Positions 46,955-57,300 of a stretch of 64,000 bases of DNA are shown here, in pieces. Each line of letters starts with the position of its first letter. Within the stretch, counting starts at the first letter, position 1. Both the position numbers and the translations under genes were made by a program. This DNA is from Mesorhabditis belari (taxonomy: Eukaryota; Nematoda; Chromadorea; Rhabditida; Rhabditidae). The stretch spans positions 1,101,501-1,165,500 of the forward strand of contig CAUEEP010000926.1 in NCBI GenBank assembly GCA_958450365.1. Reading direction: 5' to 3'. The notes beneath the pieces were generated by a model that made no database searches, was not told the DNA's origin, and saw nothing but the letters and a program-made list of their open reading frames with translations.

Positions 46955-47157
46955 CTAATTGGAAGCCTAATTATTCTTGAGCCAAATTCTTGAGCCTAAT
47001 TCTTGAGCCTAATTCTTGAGCCTAATTCTTGAGCCTAATTCTTGAGCCTAATTCTTGAGCCCAATTCTTGAGCCTAATTCTTGAGCCAAAGTCTTGAGCC
47101 AAAGTCTTGAGCCAAATTCTTGAGCCAAAGTCTTGAGCCTAATTCTTGAGCCAAGTT
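46955..47157 (+). repeat. 13-bp minisatellite, ~15 copies
   Basis: Copies of TTCTTGAGCCTAA with GCCAAAG variants. Confidence 0.93.
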
Positions 47158-47660
47158 AAAAACTAGTTTTATTATACCAAATCAGATATCTATTGAAATT
47201 GGGTTTCTTTATGAGAAAGTTTTAAAATCTCAGATAAAATAGACTTAATAGCACTTGTATTATATTGATGTTTTTTGATAGATGATTTTTTTAAGATGAG
47301 CTAAAAACTATTAAGCTTTATCTTTCTTCTAACCACAATCATCCTTTTGATAGTGAGAGCAATTTTACGACTATTTGCGCAAGGAATGGTGCGCCGAAAG
47401 GCTTATCGTTTTATTTCTTCTTTACGATCGTCTTTTTCTCTTCACAAATTACAGAAATATTCGCCTCAAATGTAAACATTTCTCATGATTTTATTCGAGG
47501 CACGACATTTGAACAAAACCTTAGCAATGATCATTTGTAGATACTTGTAGATCTTTGTAGATCATTAACAAGATCATTTGTAGATATCCCATTTCAAATC
47601 TACACTAATTTTTTTCTTATTCTAGAAGATTTTTGCATAAATTTATCCAGATTTTTGTTA

Positions 47661-48040
47661 TCATTGTAGCTTGTAGCCTTGTTAAATGGGAATCCATTTT
47701 TCTCGTTTCCTAATTTCCTACTATTCAATCATCACTTTTCCAGTTGTATGACGAGTTCGACTCTCGTCGAAACGGTGAATATCAATCTCGAGGATTTCTC
47801 TGAGGCTTTTCTCACTTGTTCGACGTGTCTCTATCAATACGATCAGGTAAAGAAATGGGTTTTTTCCATTTTTAAATATTTTCGTTATTAATTAGTAAAA
47901 TGTCATTAATTAGTACTTGTAAAATAGAATGGGTGGCAAAGATGAGCTCAAAACAGAATTGAGTACCTTGGTTTGCTTGTAGCTTGTAGCCTTGTTAAAT
48001 GGGAATCCATTTTTCTCGTTCCCTAATTTCCTACTATAAT
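47661..48040. repeat. direct duplication around TRIM-NHL exon 1
   Basis: 47661-47720 and 47980-48037 share TAGCTTGTAGCCTTGTTAAA through CCTAATTTCCTACTA. The first copy is just upstream of exon 1, the second in intron 1. Confidence 0.85.
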
Positions 48041-51000
48041 AAACAGGAAGACGGATTTAGTATAGTTTACCCAACTTATTGTACTGTACAATAAGTACTG
48101 ATTGTACAGTACAATTGACACAGTAAACTGGACTGTACAATTGACACGGTAAACTGGACTGTACAATTGACACAGTAAACTAGACTGTACAAAATCATTA
48201 TCAAAATAAAACCAACTTCTTTTAACACAGCTATTTCCCAGCTTGAGATCATCAATTAAGCTTTAATCAATTCCCATTTCGATCCACGATCATATTGGGT
48301 TTTCTGTTCGCTGTACAGTACTCGTGATTCGATCATGTGCTCGGAATTGATTTCGATCTTTAATAGGGCACTTGATTCGATTATATCTCGCAAAAGAGAA
48401 TGATGTGACTCTGTAAAAATCAAAATAGAACATAAAAAATGTTTTCAGGAAGAGCGCAAAGCGAAACTTCTCCCCTGTTCACATAGTGTTTGTCTCTTTT
48501 GTCTCGAACAACTTCTGCAAGTACAACAAGTTGGTTTAAAGGAGTTTCTAAAGATTCTAAAGTTTCTAAAGATTATCATCTGGTTTAGAGTTTAATATTT
48601 GTAAATTTGAGAATGCAAACGCTCCATCATCATGCCTCCGATGTCCAATGTGTCGAGAAGTTTGTGCACTTCCATCTGGTGGAGTGGTTGCACTACCAGC
48701 TGCTTTTATGATCAATCAATTGCTTGATGTGATGACAAAACAAAGAAAAGTGAGTGGGGGAAAGGGTACTCAGTGAATATACATCTACTTCTAAGCTCTT
48801 CCACTTGTTTAGACTATATTTTGGTAAGTTAAAAAGATTAGTTTAGTATATTGTACAATAAACTAACAAATATACTAAACTAATCTTTTTAACCTACCAA
48901 AATATAGTCTAAACAAGTGGAAGAGCTTAGAAGTAGATGTGTATTCACGGAGTTACTGTCATTCATTTGTCTAAGCCAAATAAATTGGGATACGGTAATG
49001 GGTAATGGGTGTAGTGTACGGTAGACATGGGAATTGCCAGAGAGCGTGCGTTTACTAGCACAAAGATAGGACTTTGCACAAAGACTTTGTTCTATGTTTA
49101 GATCAAAAACTAGGCATTGTAAAAATTCGAATCCAAACCTAATTCCACTTTCGTTTTCTTGGCCGTTTACTCTAAAATCTTATCTACAGATCGAAATCGA
49201 CATTTTCAGTTTGTAGACAAAATTTCAGAGTAATCAGTCAAGAAACGGCTGAGAAAACGAAGGTGGAATTAGATTCAACTTGAAATTTTCCTATGTCTAG
49301 TACGTCCTAGTCTGTACGGTAGACAGGCTTGGGGGAAAAGGTGGGGAAGTCGTAAGCTTCTTAAAGTACCAAACCAATTACTTGACTTCAATACTTTTAA
49401 CAATTACCGATTTTAGGACGTGGTCCCCCATTGTGCAATGCATCCGTGTGACAACATGCTGTATTGTGAGAGTTGCGATCTCGTTTTTTGTCAACAATGT
49501 CAAGAAACTTCATCAAAGTAAGCAAAAAGAGACGAATTTTTCGAAATTTTCATTAAGAAATGCTATTTTTTAGTAAGAAATGCTCACAGCACACGGTGAT
49601 CCCATTGGCAATCGCGTTGAAACGAATGAGTGAGATTATGTTGTACAGAACAAAGAGTCGTTTGAAAGCACTTGAACAGGTGAAATGGAAATAAAATAAT
49701 GGAAAAGAAATAATGGAATAGAAATAATGGAATAGAAATTTTCATATTAAAACAAAGTATTACAATAATATTTGAAAATAATTTGTTAACGAATTAGGCT
49801 CAAACGGCTATCAACGAAGAAATCCGGCTTTTGGACACTAATGCCGACACAATTGTTGATCAAATCAACTCCGCATTTCAGGCAAGTAATTAAATCATAT
49901 GTTTAAGATTTATAATATTATCTGTTATCTTAGAAATAATTTTAGGAAGTATCACATATCATTGAAACAAGACGACGAGAATTACTTGAAAGTGTTCGTG
50001 TACGGCGAGATGATAAAAGAAAGGTTTGATAAATGTAATCCATCAAAAATTCAAATCCAAAAATGTTTTTAGGTTCTTCGAGATCAAATGGAAAGCCTTT
50101 CTGATGAAATGAAGAAATTGGATAAGGTTGGTGAAGGGAATTTTTAATTTTTTTATTAATAACTGTCGTAAAGATAATCTCAAGTAGAAGCTACAGTAAT
50201 AACTGTCGTAATACTCAGTAATAACTGTCGTAAAGATACTCTTTCTTCCCTCTGTTCATTACCCACTTTACTTCAGCAATACAGTTTCACTTCTAAGACC
50301 AAACTTCCATTGCATTCTTTAACCATTGCAATCAGTGTCTATTCTAGGAATTGGAGAGCGGAAGTCTTGATGTGCGCGAGTTGGGTAGACGAATTCGTGA
50401 ATGGGAATCGAATGGAGCAAGTCGAATGGATATCGAACCACGAGAGAACGCTTTTCTACGATTGAACACCAATGACAGTCAGCTCACACAGGGTACAATT
50501 TGAAGGAATTGTTTTGTAGCTTCTTTTGGAGATAGCAGTGCAAAGGGGTAACCAAAATCTCAATCTTTCAGAAGTGCAACGCTGTGTCGGAGCATTCGGT
50601 GCTTTAACAGCTTCATCGACTTTCCCCGGTGCATCGACAATTGACCAAACCGAATCAGCTACCACTCATACAGAAACATTATTGAAAGTGACCACATGTG
50701 ATGTAAATGGAAAGCTTAGGTAAATGGCAAAAGAAAATGTTTAAAGCAGTCTTTAACTTTAGAAATACTGGTGGTGATCCGATTAGCGCTTGCATTGAAG
50801 GAGATGGATGTGAGAACTACAATTGTTCGGTGAAAGATAACGATGATGGAACATATGATGTCATTTTTCGGTGAGAAAAAGGAATAAAACAAAGAAATGA
50901 TTTGAATTTTAGTATTCGTGATCCGGGAGAATACCGGGTAAATGTGAAGATTTTTGGAAGACCCGTAAAGAATAGCCCGTTTTTAGTCACCGTCGAGAGC

Positions 51001-52926
51001 CACCATTCACCAAGGTTTGTTTAGATTTTTCAATCTTATATAACTTTATATTCAAATTGTAAGAGACAAGGTTTAATTACTCAAGAAGTAAAGCTATATG
51101 TTGTAAATTTTTCATAGTAGATGAATAAGTATCGACTTCAATCTCTCCCTAACATTTGTATAATACTTTTTGTGCTTTCTGGTGCAGTTGTTTTTATTCT
51201 TTTAATGATTTAAATACAACGAAGAAATACTTCTGGCATTAATGCTAGATAGATTTGTTTACAGAAGGCAAGTCGAGCAACCGCAACAGCAAGTCACTCA
51301 ATCTAAATAATATAAATAGTATCTACTTCTTTAGTCGTAGATCAAAGTAAAAGACAGAATTTTATATCTCACTTTGGAGCCAGTTCACCAGCAAGTAGCA
51401 TCCCAGTAACTGAATATAGATGCTGATTAAATCTACCATCAACTTTCCAATACAATTATTCTTTGAATTATTTGAATTATTCTTTTTAGATGGCAATTGG
51501 CTGTGGAATTGCGTCAACCGACCCGCGTTTGCCTTCAAGGCCCTCATATTTTCTATGTACTTGACACGGGAAATAATCGAAGTAGAGAAATTTAGCTTTT
51601 ATAATATTAAAGACGTTTTCAGTTCGTATCGTAAAAGACAATGGTGATGTGATCAATGACATCTTTTCGCCGTGTTTGGAGGTAAGTGCGGTAACCGAAT
51701 GCTGTAAATAAAACGGAAATTTTAGGGTGGCAGTGCTGTCGGAATGGCTATGATCGATGCTGAGCATTTAGCCGTGCTAAATTGGAAAACGAAAAGTGTC
51801 AGTCGGATCCGAACAAAGGGAATTGTTTCAGAGGTGGGTCATTGAGTACATCGAATTCTAAAAAAGCTTCCTTTTTGAGGCCCAGTACTTGAAATTTCAA
51901 TTCGATAAGTGAAAGCTTTCAGAAAATGACTTTTGCCGAGTTTCAAGAGCCGATCGATTTAGCGGTGGATAGAAGAGGACGGCTATTGATAGCTGATGCT
52001 GACAAGGTTTTGCTAGTTGAATGAGATTTTAACCCAGCTTTATCTACAGGTTTTCGTTTTTGATGCCACTTTCCGATATCTTTTCTCATTTGCCGCAAAA
52101 CAGCAGCAAATCACTTGTGTCAATGTTGGTCTAAATGATGATATAATGGTGAGTAAAAGGATAAAATATCGTAAATACTCTAATAAAACGCTCTCGTACA
52201 GTCGCGTAATCCAACTTCTTTTTAGAAAATCATTTTTTTCTCGACCCCTAGCTTTTTCCTAACAATACTTTTGGTACCAAAAAATACTAGCTTTCAAGGG
52301 CTATCATTTGACACCCAAGCGCATACTGTAGCATAAAACAGCGAGGAGAATGGGACGTTCAAAGTTAGACTACGCGACTGTACGCCCGTCATCATGGGGT
52401 GGCCACGTGGCTGTCTATCAGTCTTTACGGTAGATTTTAAAACCTTGATTTAGGTTGGCACCAAGCATGGACTTCAACTCTTTGATGGAGCCGGGCGGTT
52501 CTTGAGAGAAATCCCCGTGAATCTCGAGGAAAAGTGAGTTGAAAATGGAGCTTGGTGTAGGTTTCATAATATTTATTGCAGACGTTCAATGATGGTCACC
52601 TCGTGTGCGGTGTGTCCATCCACAGCAAGAATTATTAGCGGAGTTGTCGATCCGAAAACGAATCGCGCTCAGTTGGCCGTCTCGCAATACAAGGTTTGAT
52701 TGAGAAATTTGAAAAACTAAAGCTTTTATATATTGCAAATATTTCACCTGTTTGATCTCTGTTTTCAATATTCGAGTTTTAGGGTCAATTCGTCTTCCAC
52801 ATCGACTCATTCGGCTCTCGTTTGAGGCGCCCGTGTGGTTTATCTGTGGCCGGCGGGGATCGAGTCGGCCAATGTTTTGTTGTTGATCATGCCTGTCACA
52901 CTGTTCGAATGTACAAGTTTCAGTGA
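47748..52926 (+). CDS. TRIM-NHL family E3 ubiquitin ligase
   Basis: Predicted 673-aa RING E3 ligase of TRIM2/3 or TRIM71 layout, cytoplasmic. Twenty exons, all phases closed: 47748-47846, 48449-48529, 48612-48749, 49417-49517, 49574-49679, 49798-49881, 49946-50023, 50073-50126, 50348-50492, 50572-50719, 50763-50870, 50913-51014, 51490-51581, 51623-51681, 51726-51833, 51923-52006, 52050-52148, 52454-52533, 52582-52693, 52783-52926. RING at 22-85 (CSTC, PCSHSVCLFC, CPMC). B-box at about 110-145 (CAMHP, CESCDLVFCQQC). Coiled coil at about 150-260. Filamin repeat at about 315-412 (GTYDVIF, GEYRVNVKIFGRPVKNSPF). Degenerate NHL propeller at 416-673 (VLDTGNNRIRIV, QEPIDLAVDRRGRLLIADAD). Intron 6 starts GC. 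I cannot say which C. elegans nhl gene is its orthologue. Confidence 0.93.
48100..48192 (+). repeat. 26-bp tandem repeat in TRIM-NHL intron 1
   Basis: Three to four copies of a unit containing GACTGTACAATTGACACAGT. Confidence 0.9.
48773..48950. repeat. 178-bp foldback in TRIM-NHL intron 3
   Basis: Arms of about 80 bp (CTACTTCTAAGCTCTTCCAC on the left; the reverse complement on the right) around a loop of about 10 nt; only a few mismatches. Confidence 0.93.
51221..51428 (-). pseudogene. inverted partial copy of ufd-2 inside a TRIM-NHL intron
   Basis: Minus-strand sequence matches the ufd-2 segment 55086-55282 at roughly 90%: the end of one exon (SVTGMLLAGELAPK), the whole 69-nt intron, and the start of the next exon (RLAFCKRMYLALMPEVF). 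Because the intron is present, this arose from DNA, not from processed mRNA. It has small insertions and substitutions and cannot code. It sits in intron 51015-51489. Confidence 0.93.
52160..52437. mobile_element. MITE, family C, copy 3
   Basis: In TRIM-NHL intron 52149-52453. Shares ATCGTAAATACT, CTCGTACAGTCGCGTA and GACTACGCGACTGTACG with the copies at 31043 and 35378; most diverged of the three. Confidence 0.8.
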
Positions 52927-53465
52927 TTCTCTAAACTGTGTCAGTGCTTTTTAAAAGGTGCGCTCCAAGCAAGCTACTGTACTCCTTGGCCTGCCTTAGA
53001 TAAAAAAACTCTACGTTAAATTTTAAAAAGGCAATCAGTACGATAACTGTTTCCTAATGGCAGGTTTTAGAAAACATTTTAATCTCGAGGCAAAGCCCAC
53101 TCAAAACACCTCCGCTTCTAGGGCTCCCCTTTTTTTTGATATTTCTCTCACTTTTCTAGGCAATGCTCATTTTTCTCTTCTTCAATATTTTGTACCTCAC
53201 TCGCAAACACATATCACTTGAACCAAAGGCCAGAAAAATGCATATATATGTACCCTGTTTTTCATCTAGTCACGTAAAAATTTGTAAATACAAAAGCATT
53301 TTGTCTTCCTATATTTTGTCATAGTCGTCACTTTTTATGAAACGACTTTTCGGGTTATTCAATTGGCAATAAATTGTATATATTTTTTTCAAAAACATGC
53401 ACCAAAACAACACAGAACTTTGGAAAACAAACACTTTTTTGAGTTTAAATGCAAAAATTAGGAGT

Positions 53466-54055
53466 GACTACTTTGCGCCAAATTTTTTGCGCAACTCGCC
53501 ATAACTTTCTCCTAAGTGGGCGAATCTTTATGATTTTAGTGTCATTTTGTAGATCTCAACAAGTGCAACAAAATGAGGGAGTGGGACAAATGCTACCTTT
53601 TTTTGCGCACCTTTTTTCACGTTTTAAAAAAGCTCTAAAAAGCTAATATTAACCAATTTCTATTCCAAAAGTTGTTTTTCTAGGCAATTTTAGGGCGTAG
53701 AATCGAAATTTTGGCATAACAGAGCGTGTGGAACCAATTTGAAAGACAAAACGGCTAGATCAAATTACAGAAAATTGTCGATTTTTCTCTTTGTATAACT
53801 CCGTCCGTTTGTTTCCACAAGCTCTGATATGTCAAAATTTCGATTCTACGCCCTAAAATTTCCTAGAAAAACAACTTTTGGAATAGAAATTGGTTAATAT
53901 TAGCTTTTTAGAGCTTTTTTAAAACGCGAAAAGGGTGCGCAAATGTCCGGGTGCGCAAAAAAAAAGTCGCATTTGTCCCACCCCCCAAAAATCATAAAGA
54001 TTGGCCGACTTAGAAGAAAGTTGTGGCGTGTTTTGCAAAAAATTTGGCGCTCCAA
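53466..54055. mobile_element. foldback family A, copy 2 (interrupted)
   Basis: Outer arms TTTGCGCCAAATTTTTTGCG ... AAAAATTTGGCGC and TCTTTATGATTTTAGTGTCA / AAAATCATAAAGATTGG, as in the element at 16036-16267. The middle is replaced by a second foldback at 53578-53986. Confidence 0.85.
53578..53986. mobile_element. foldback element nested in family A copy 2
   Basis: Ends GGGAGTGGGACAAATG ... CATTTGTCCCACCCCCC; arms of about 170 bp include AGCTAATATTAACCAATTTC / GAAATTGGTTAATATTAGCT and TAGGGCGTAGAATCGAAATT with its complement. No ORF. Confidence 0.88.
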
Positions 54056-54373
54056 AACTTTAAAAAACAGAGTAATTTCTATTGACTGGATATCTTGTGC
54101 TAATGGTGTTTTCTTCAATTGCACTATTATAACCCAATCAAAAGTTAAACGGTTCATTTTCTTTCTCAACTCTGTTTGTCCTCTTTTCTTTGCCACCCGC
54201 TTACGCCTTCAAACTATAATCGTATCTCGAAAAACGCCAGTGAGGTTTGCTTGCGTGCATTTTATTTTCATCAAGTGATGAAGTGCAAAATAACACCTCA
54301 TTTTCTTACAATTTATTGGATTTTCCATGCAGTTTCTCACTAACAATCATTATTTGTTCAATTAAGCATTGTA

Positions 54374-57300
54374 ATGCCTAGTGAAGAGGGTGAGGCAAGA
54401 ACCGATCCCGTTGTCGGCAGTGATCTCTCGGATTTAGCCCGGAAAAAGATGAGGCTCGACTCGAATGATGATTTTATGACGGTAATCTTTGAAAGTAAAA
54501 GAATGAGCTAAAATCTTCTTTTAGGATTACGCTCAACAAGCAAAAAGGCTTGGTGAACTGCTTACCCGGGTTCTCAGCATTGAAAAGGTTATATTTGCGT
54601 GGAGGTTGTTGCTAATCAAAAGTTTTCAGGCTGAATTTTCTGGTGCTAATGTAAATAACCTCAAGAGTTGCATCGACGAATTGGTCAAACAGGGAACACA
54701 ATTGAGTCAGTTTTATAGCGAAGGTTTTAGAATTATTTTGCTTTCAGGTAAATCTGGAGTTCACGATCTTTTCCTTACCGCTTGTACTTCGTTTGAGCAA
54801 ATCGCTTCCACTGCCGATCAACCATCAGAAGGTCCATCGATTGGGTAATAAAATTCTCTTGAATAATCACTTAGTGTTTATTTAGTGCTGTGCTTTATAT
54901 TCCGAAACTAGATACCGTGGAGCAATCACCTGAAGGTCAAGCATTCAGCTATGTCCTTGGGATTTATAACCGGATTCAACGGGAGCTCAAAAGCGAGGTA
55001 GTAGCAATCTTTTGAAATTTAAAATTGTTTTTCTTTTCGTTTAGTTTACTTTGGAAAACGAGTACTCGTTTTGTGAAATATTGCTTCAGCATCTGTACTC
55101 GGTTACTGGGATGCTACTTGCTGGTGAACTGGCTCCAAAGTGAGATATAAAATTCTGTCTTTTACTTTGATCTACGACGAAAGGAGTAGATACTATTTAT
55201 CTTTTTAGATTGAGCGGTCGGGTTGCTCGACTTGCCTTCTGTAAACGAATGTATCTAGCATTAATGCCAGAAGTATTTCTTCAAACCTTTGTCGAGCATC
55301 TTTGCTTAAAAGCGTCTTCGAAGTTTGTACAGGTAGGGCATCGCCTTTTTGTTTATTATAAGCTTTTTTTCTCAGATCTTTGATTTGATCCTCACACAGC
55401 AAAAGGACTCGTTGGTTGGGCAATCAGTGGTTCATCAGCACGATAATATTGTCGATCTTCCTTATAAGGTACTTAATTTAATTTTGATAAAAGTATATTT
55501 TAAATTTAGTTAATAATTGCCCTACTCAAGCTTCGAGTTAAAACAGGACAAGACTCTGCAGGGAAAGACGTTTTTATCCGACCGTTTGCGGATTTGGTGG
55601 GTAAATTAGGAAAAGGTTTTATAACGATAAACTTTTAGATTGCAAATCGTGAAGACTTTGTGCCAGAATGCTTAGGTGATTTGCCTGGCCGAGAAATTCA
55701 ACGGACTTCTTTCTTGGGACCTTTCTTCGATTTTTCTTTACCCTGCGATGAAGGCAGTGTAAGTGTTTGAAAGTGTATAAATAGTTAAATTTATCTTTTT
55801 AGTTGAGAACATCCGAAAATTTCTTTGGCGTAGAAGAACGTCCGCGTGAAAGTGAACTTCGTGGATTTTACCTGCCATATCAAAACCGAATCAATGCTTT
55901 CCGGGTTTGCTTGTTTCAAGTTTTCAGCATGTTTTGATTTATTTTAGACTCACTTGCTTGAAATCAGCAAAGCTTTACTCGGAAACGTATCAAGTAGAAG
56001 CCGAACGTTGGATTTCTTTGCTGCAATCATTAAGCACAATGCAAAAAGAGCTCAGATGAGGGTAATTTATTGGTTTTAAATTTTTGTAATCTTCGTTCAG
56101 GCTGATTTCTCAAAATTGGCGAGCCACGGCTTTATTTTCAATATATTGTGCATACTCTACGATATGTCATTTCCTATCGACTACAAGAAGGTACTTTTAA
56201 ATCCAGTTTGCGAACTAAATTTTGTTTTCAGGTCAATCCTAGTTACCCGCTTTCGAAAGGAGCACGTGTGGACATATCTGAGCAAACACGTTTCCAAATG
56301 GACTTGAACGATGCTCGCGAATATGCTGATCAACTCTGTTTGAATTAACTCCATTTTTCAAGACAGTCAGTTCTAGATCCACCAAGCGCTGAATCACCCC
56401 CAGAGAACTTCTCTACCGAGTGTTTCTTCCTTACAATGCAATGTGAAAATATTGGAATGAATGGCGCAATCAATCGATTGAAGGGCTTGAAACAACATAT
56501 TGGCACTTTACGAGATAGGCTTGAGGTTGCTTAATTTGCTTCATTTGAATGTTCTTCATGGTCCTTCATTTGAAATAATTGAGCTACTATTCATCAATTC
56601 AACTAGTATTTTTAGAACCTCGAAGAAGAACTACGAAGAATGCCTGAAAGTCCAATGGCAGACTTTTCGAAACAACAACTCAAGAAAGAAATTGAACATA
56701 TTAAGAAGAATAAAACGGTTCGTATAATTAAAGGAAAACATTTGAAAATGACTTGTTCAGCGTATCGTTCGAGGAATTATGTGCTTTGAGGCTCTCATAC
56801 AAGATGAAGCATACCTCACTAAAGCTTTGGATTTTTCGTCAAAACAACTTTCACTTTTGATCAACGGAATAAATGGAGATTTGTAAGTCTAGTATAATTT
56901 TGGCGTAAAATTTTACGTTTAGTACCGTTAATGGAATCTTGCCGCCGACGTGCCCCCCTCTTTTTGCCGCCTACCCTGAATTTTATCTCGACAATTTGCT
57001 TGATCTCTTCAGCTACTGCTTACAGTTGGCTAATTGCTCCACGCTAATTATACATTTTTTCCAGAAAAACTCCTATGATCTTGTCAATGCAGGTCAATTT
57101 CCCGGTACAATTGCTAATCTTTTTGTGCTCGCAAACTTTTGTTCGAAATCCATTCTTGTCAGCAAAGGTTCGTAGTTTCTTTTTTAAAAGCTGGGCTTTT
57201 CAACTCTATAATTAAGACAAACTTTACTCCAAAGTCCCATTTTTCAACTGGACATAATTTTGCAGGCACCCTTGGAAAAGTGAACGTTTTGAATAGTTGA

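Larger units (their letters stand above)
40429..47747. other. 7.3 kb intergenic region, repeat-filled
   Basis: Between the divergent SLC12A9-like and TRIM-NHL genes. Holds two TA-flanked elements, a segmental duplication, A/T blocks, tRNA-like 8, a MITE and several minisatellites (listed). 43090-44530 and 46050-46900 contain only low-complexity ORFs; I see no gene. Confidence 0.75.
52927..54373. other. intergenic region TRIM-NHL / ufd-2
   Basis: About 1.45 kb. An AATAAA at 53368 may end the TRIM-NHL transcript. The nested foldback elements 53466-54055 fill most of the rest; 54060-54373 should hold the ufd-2 promoter. Confidence 0.65.

Noticed and set aside
51221..51428. Possible extra TRIM-NHL exon in the ufd-2-like segment (after TTTACAG at 51266)
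   Set aside because: Its length does not close phase, while skipping to 51490 does and completes the first NHL strand.
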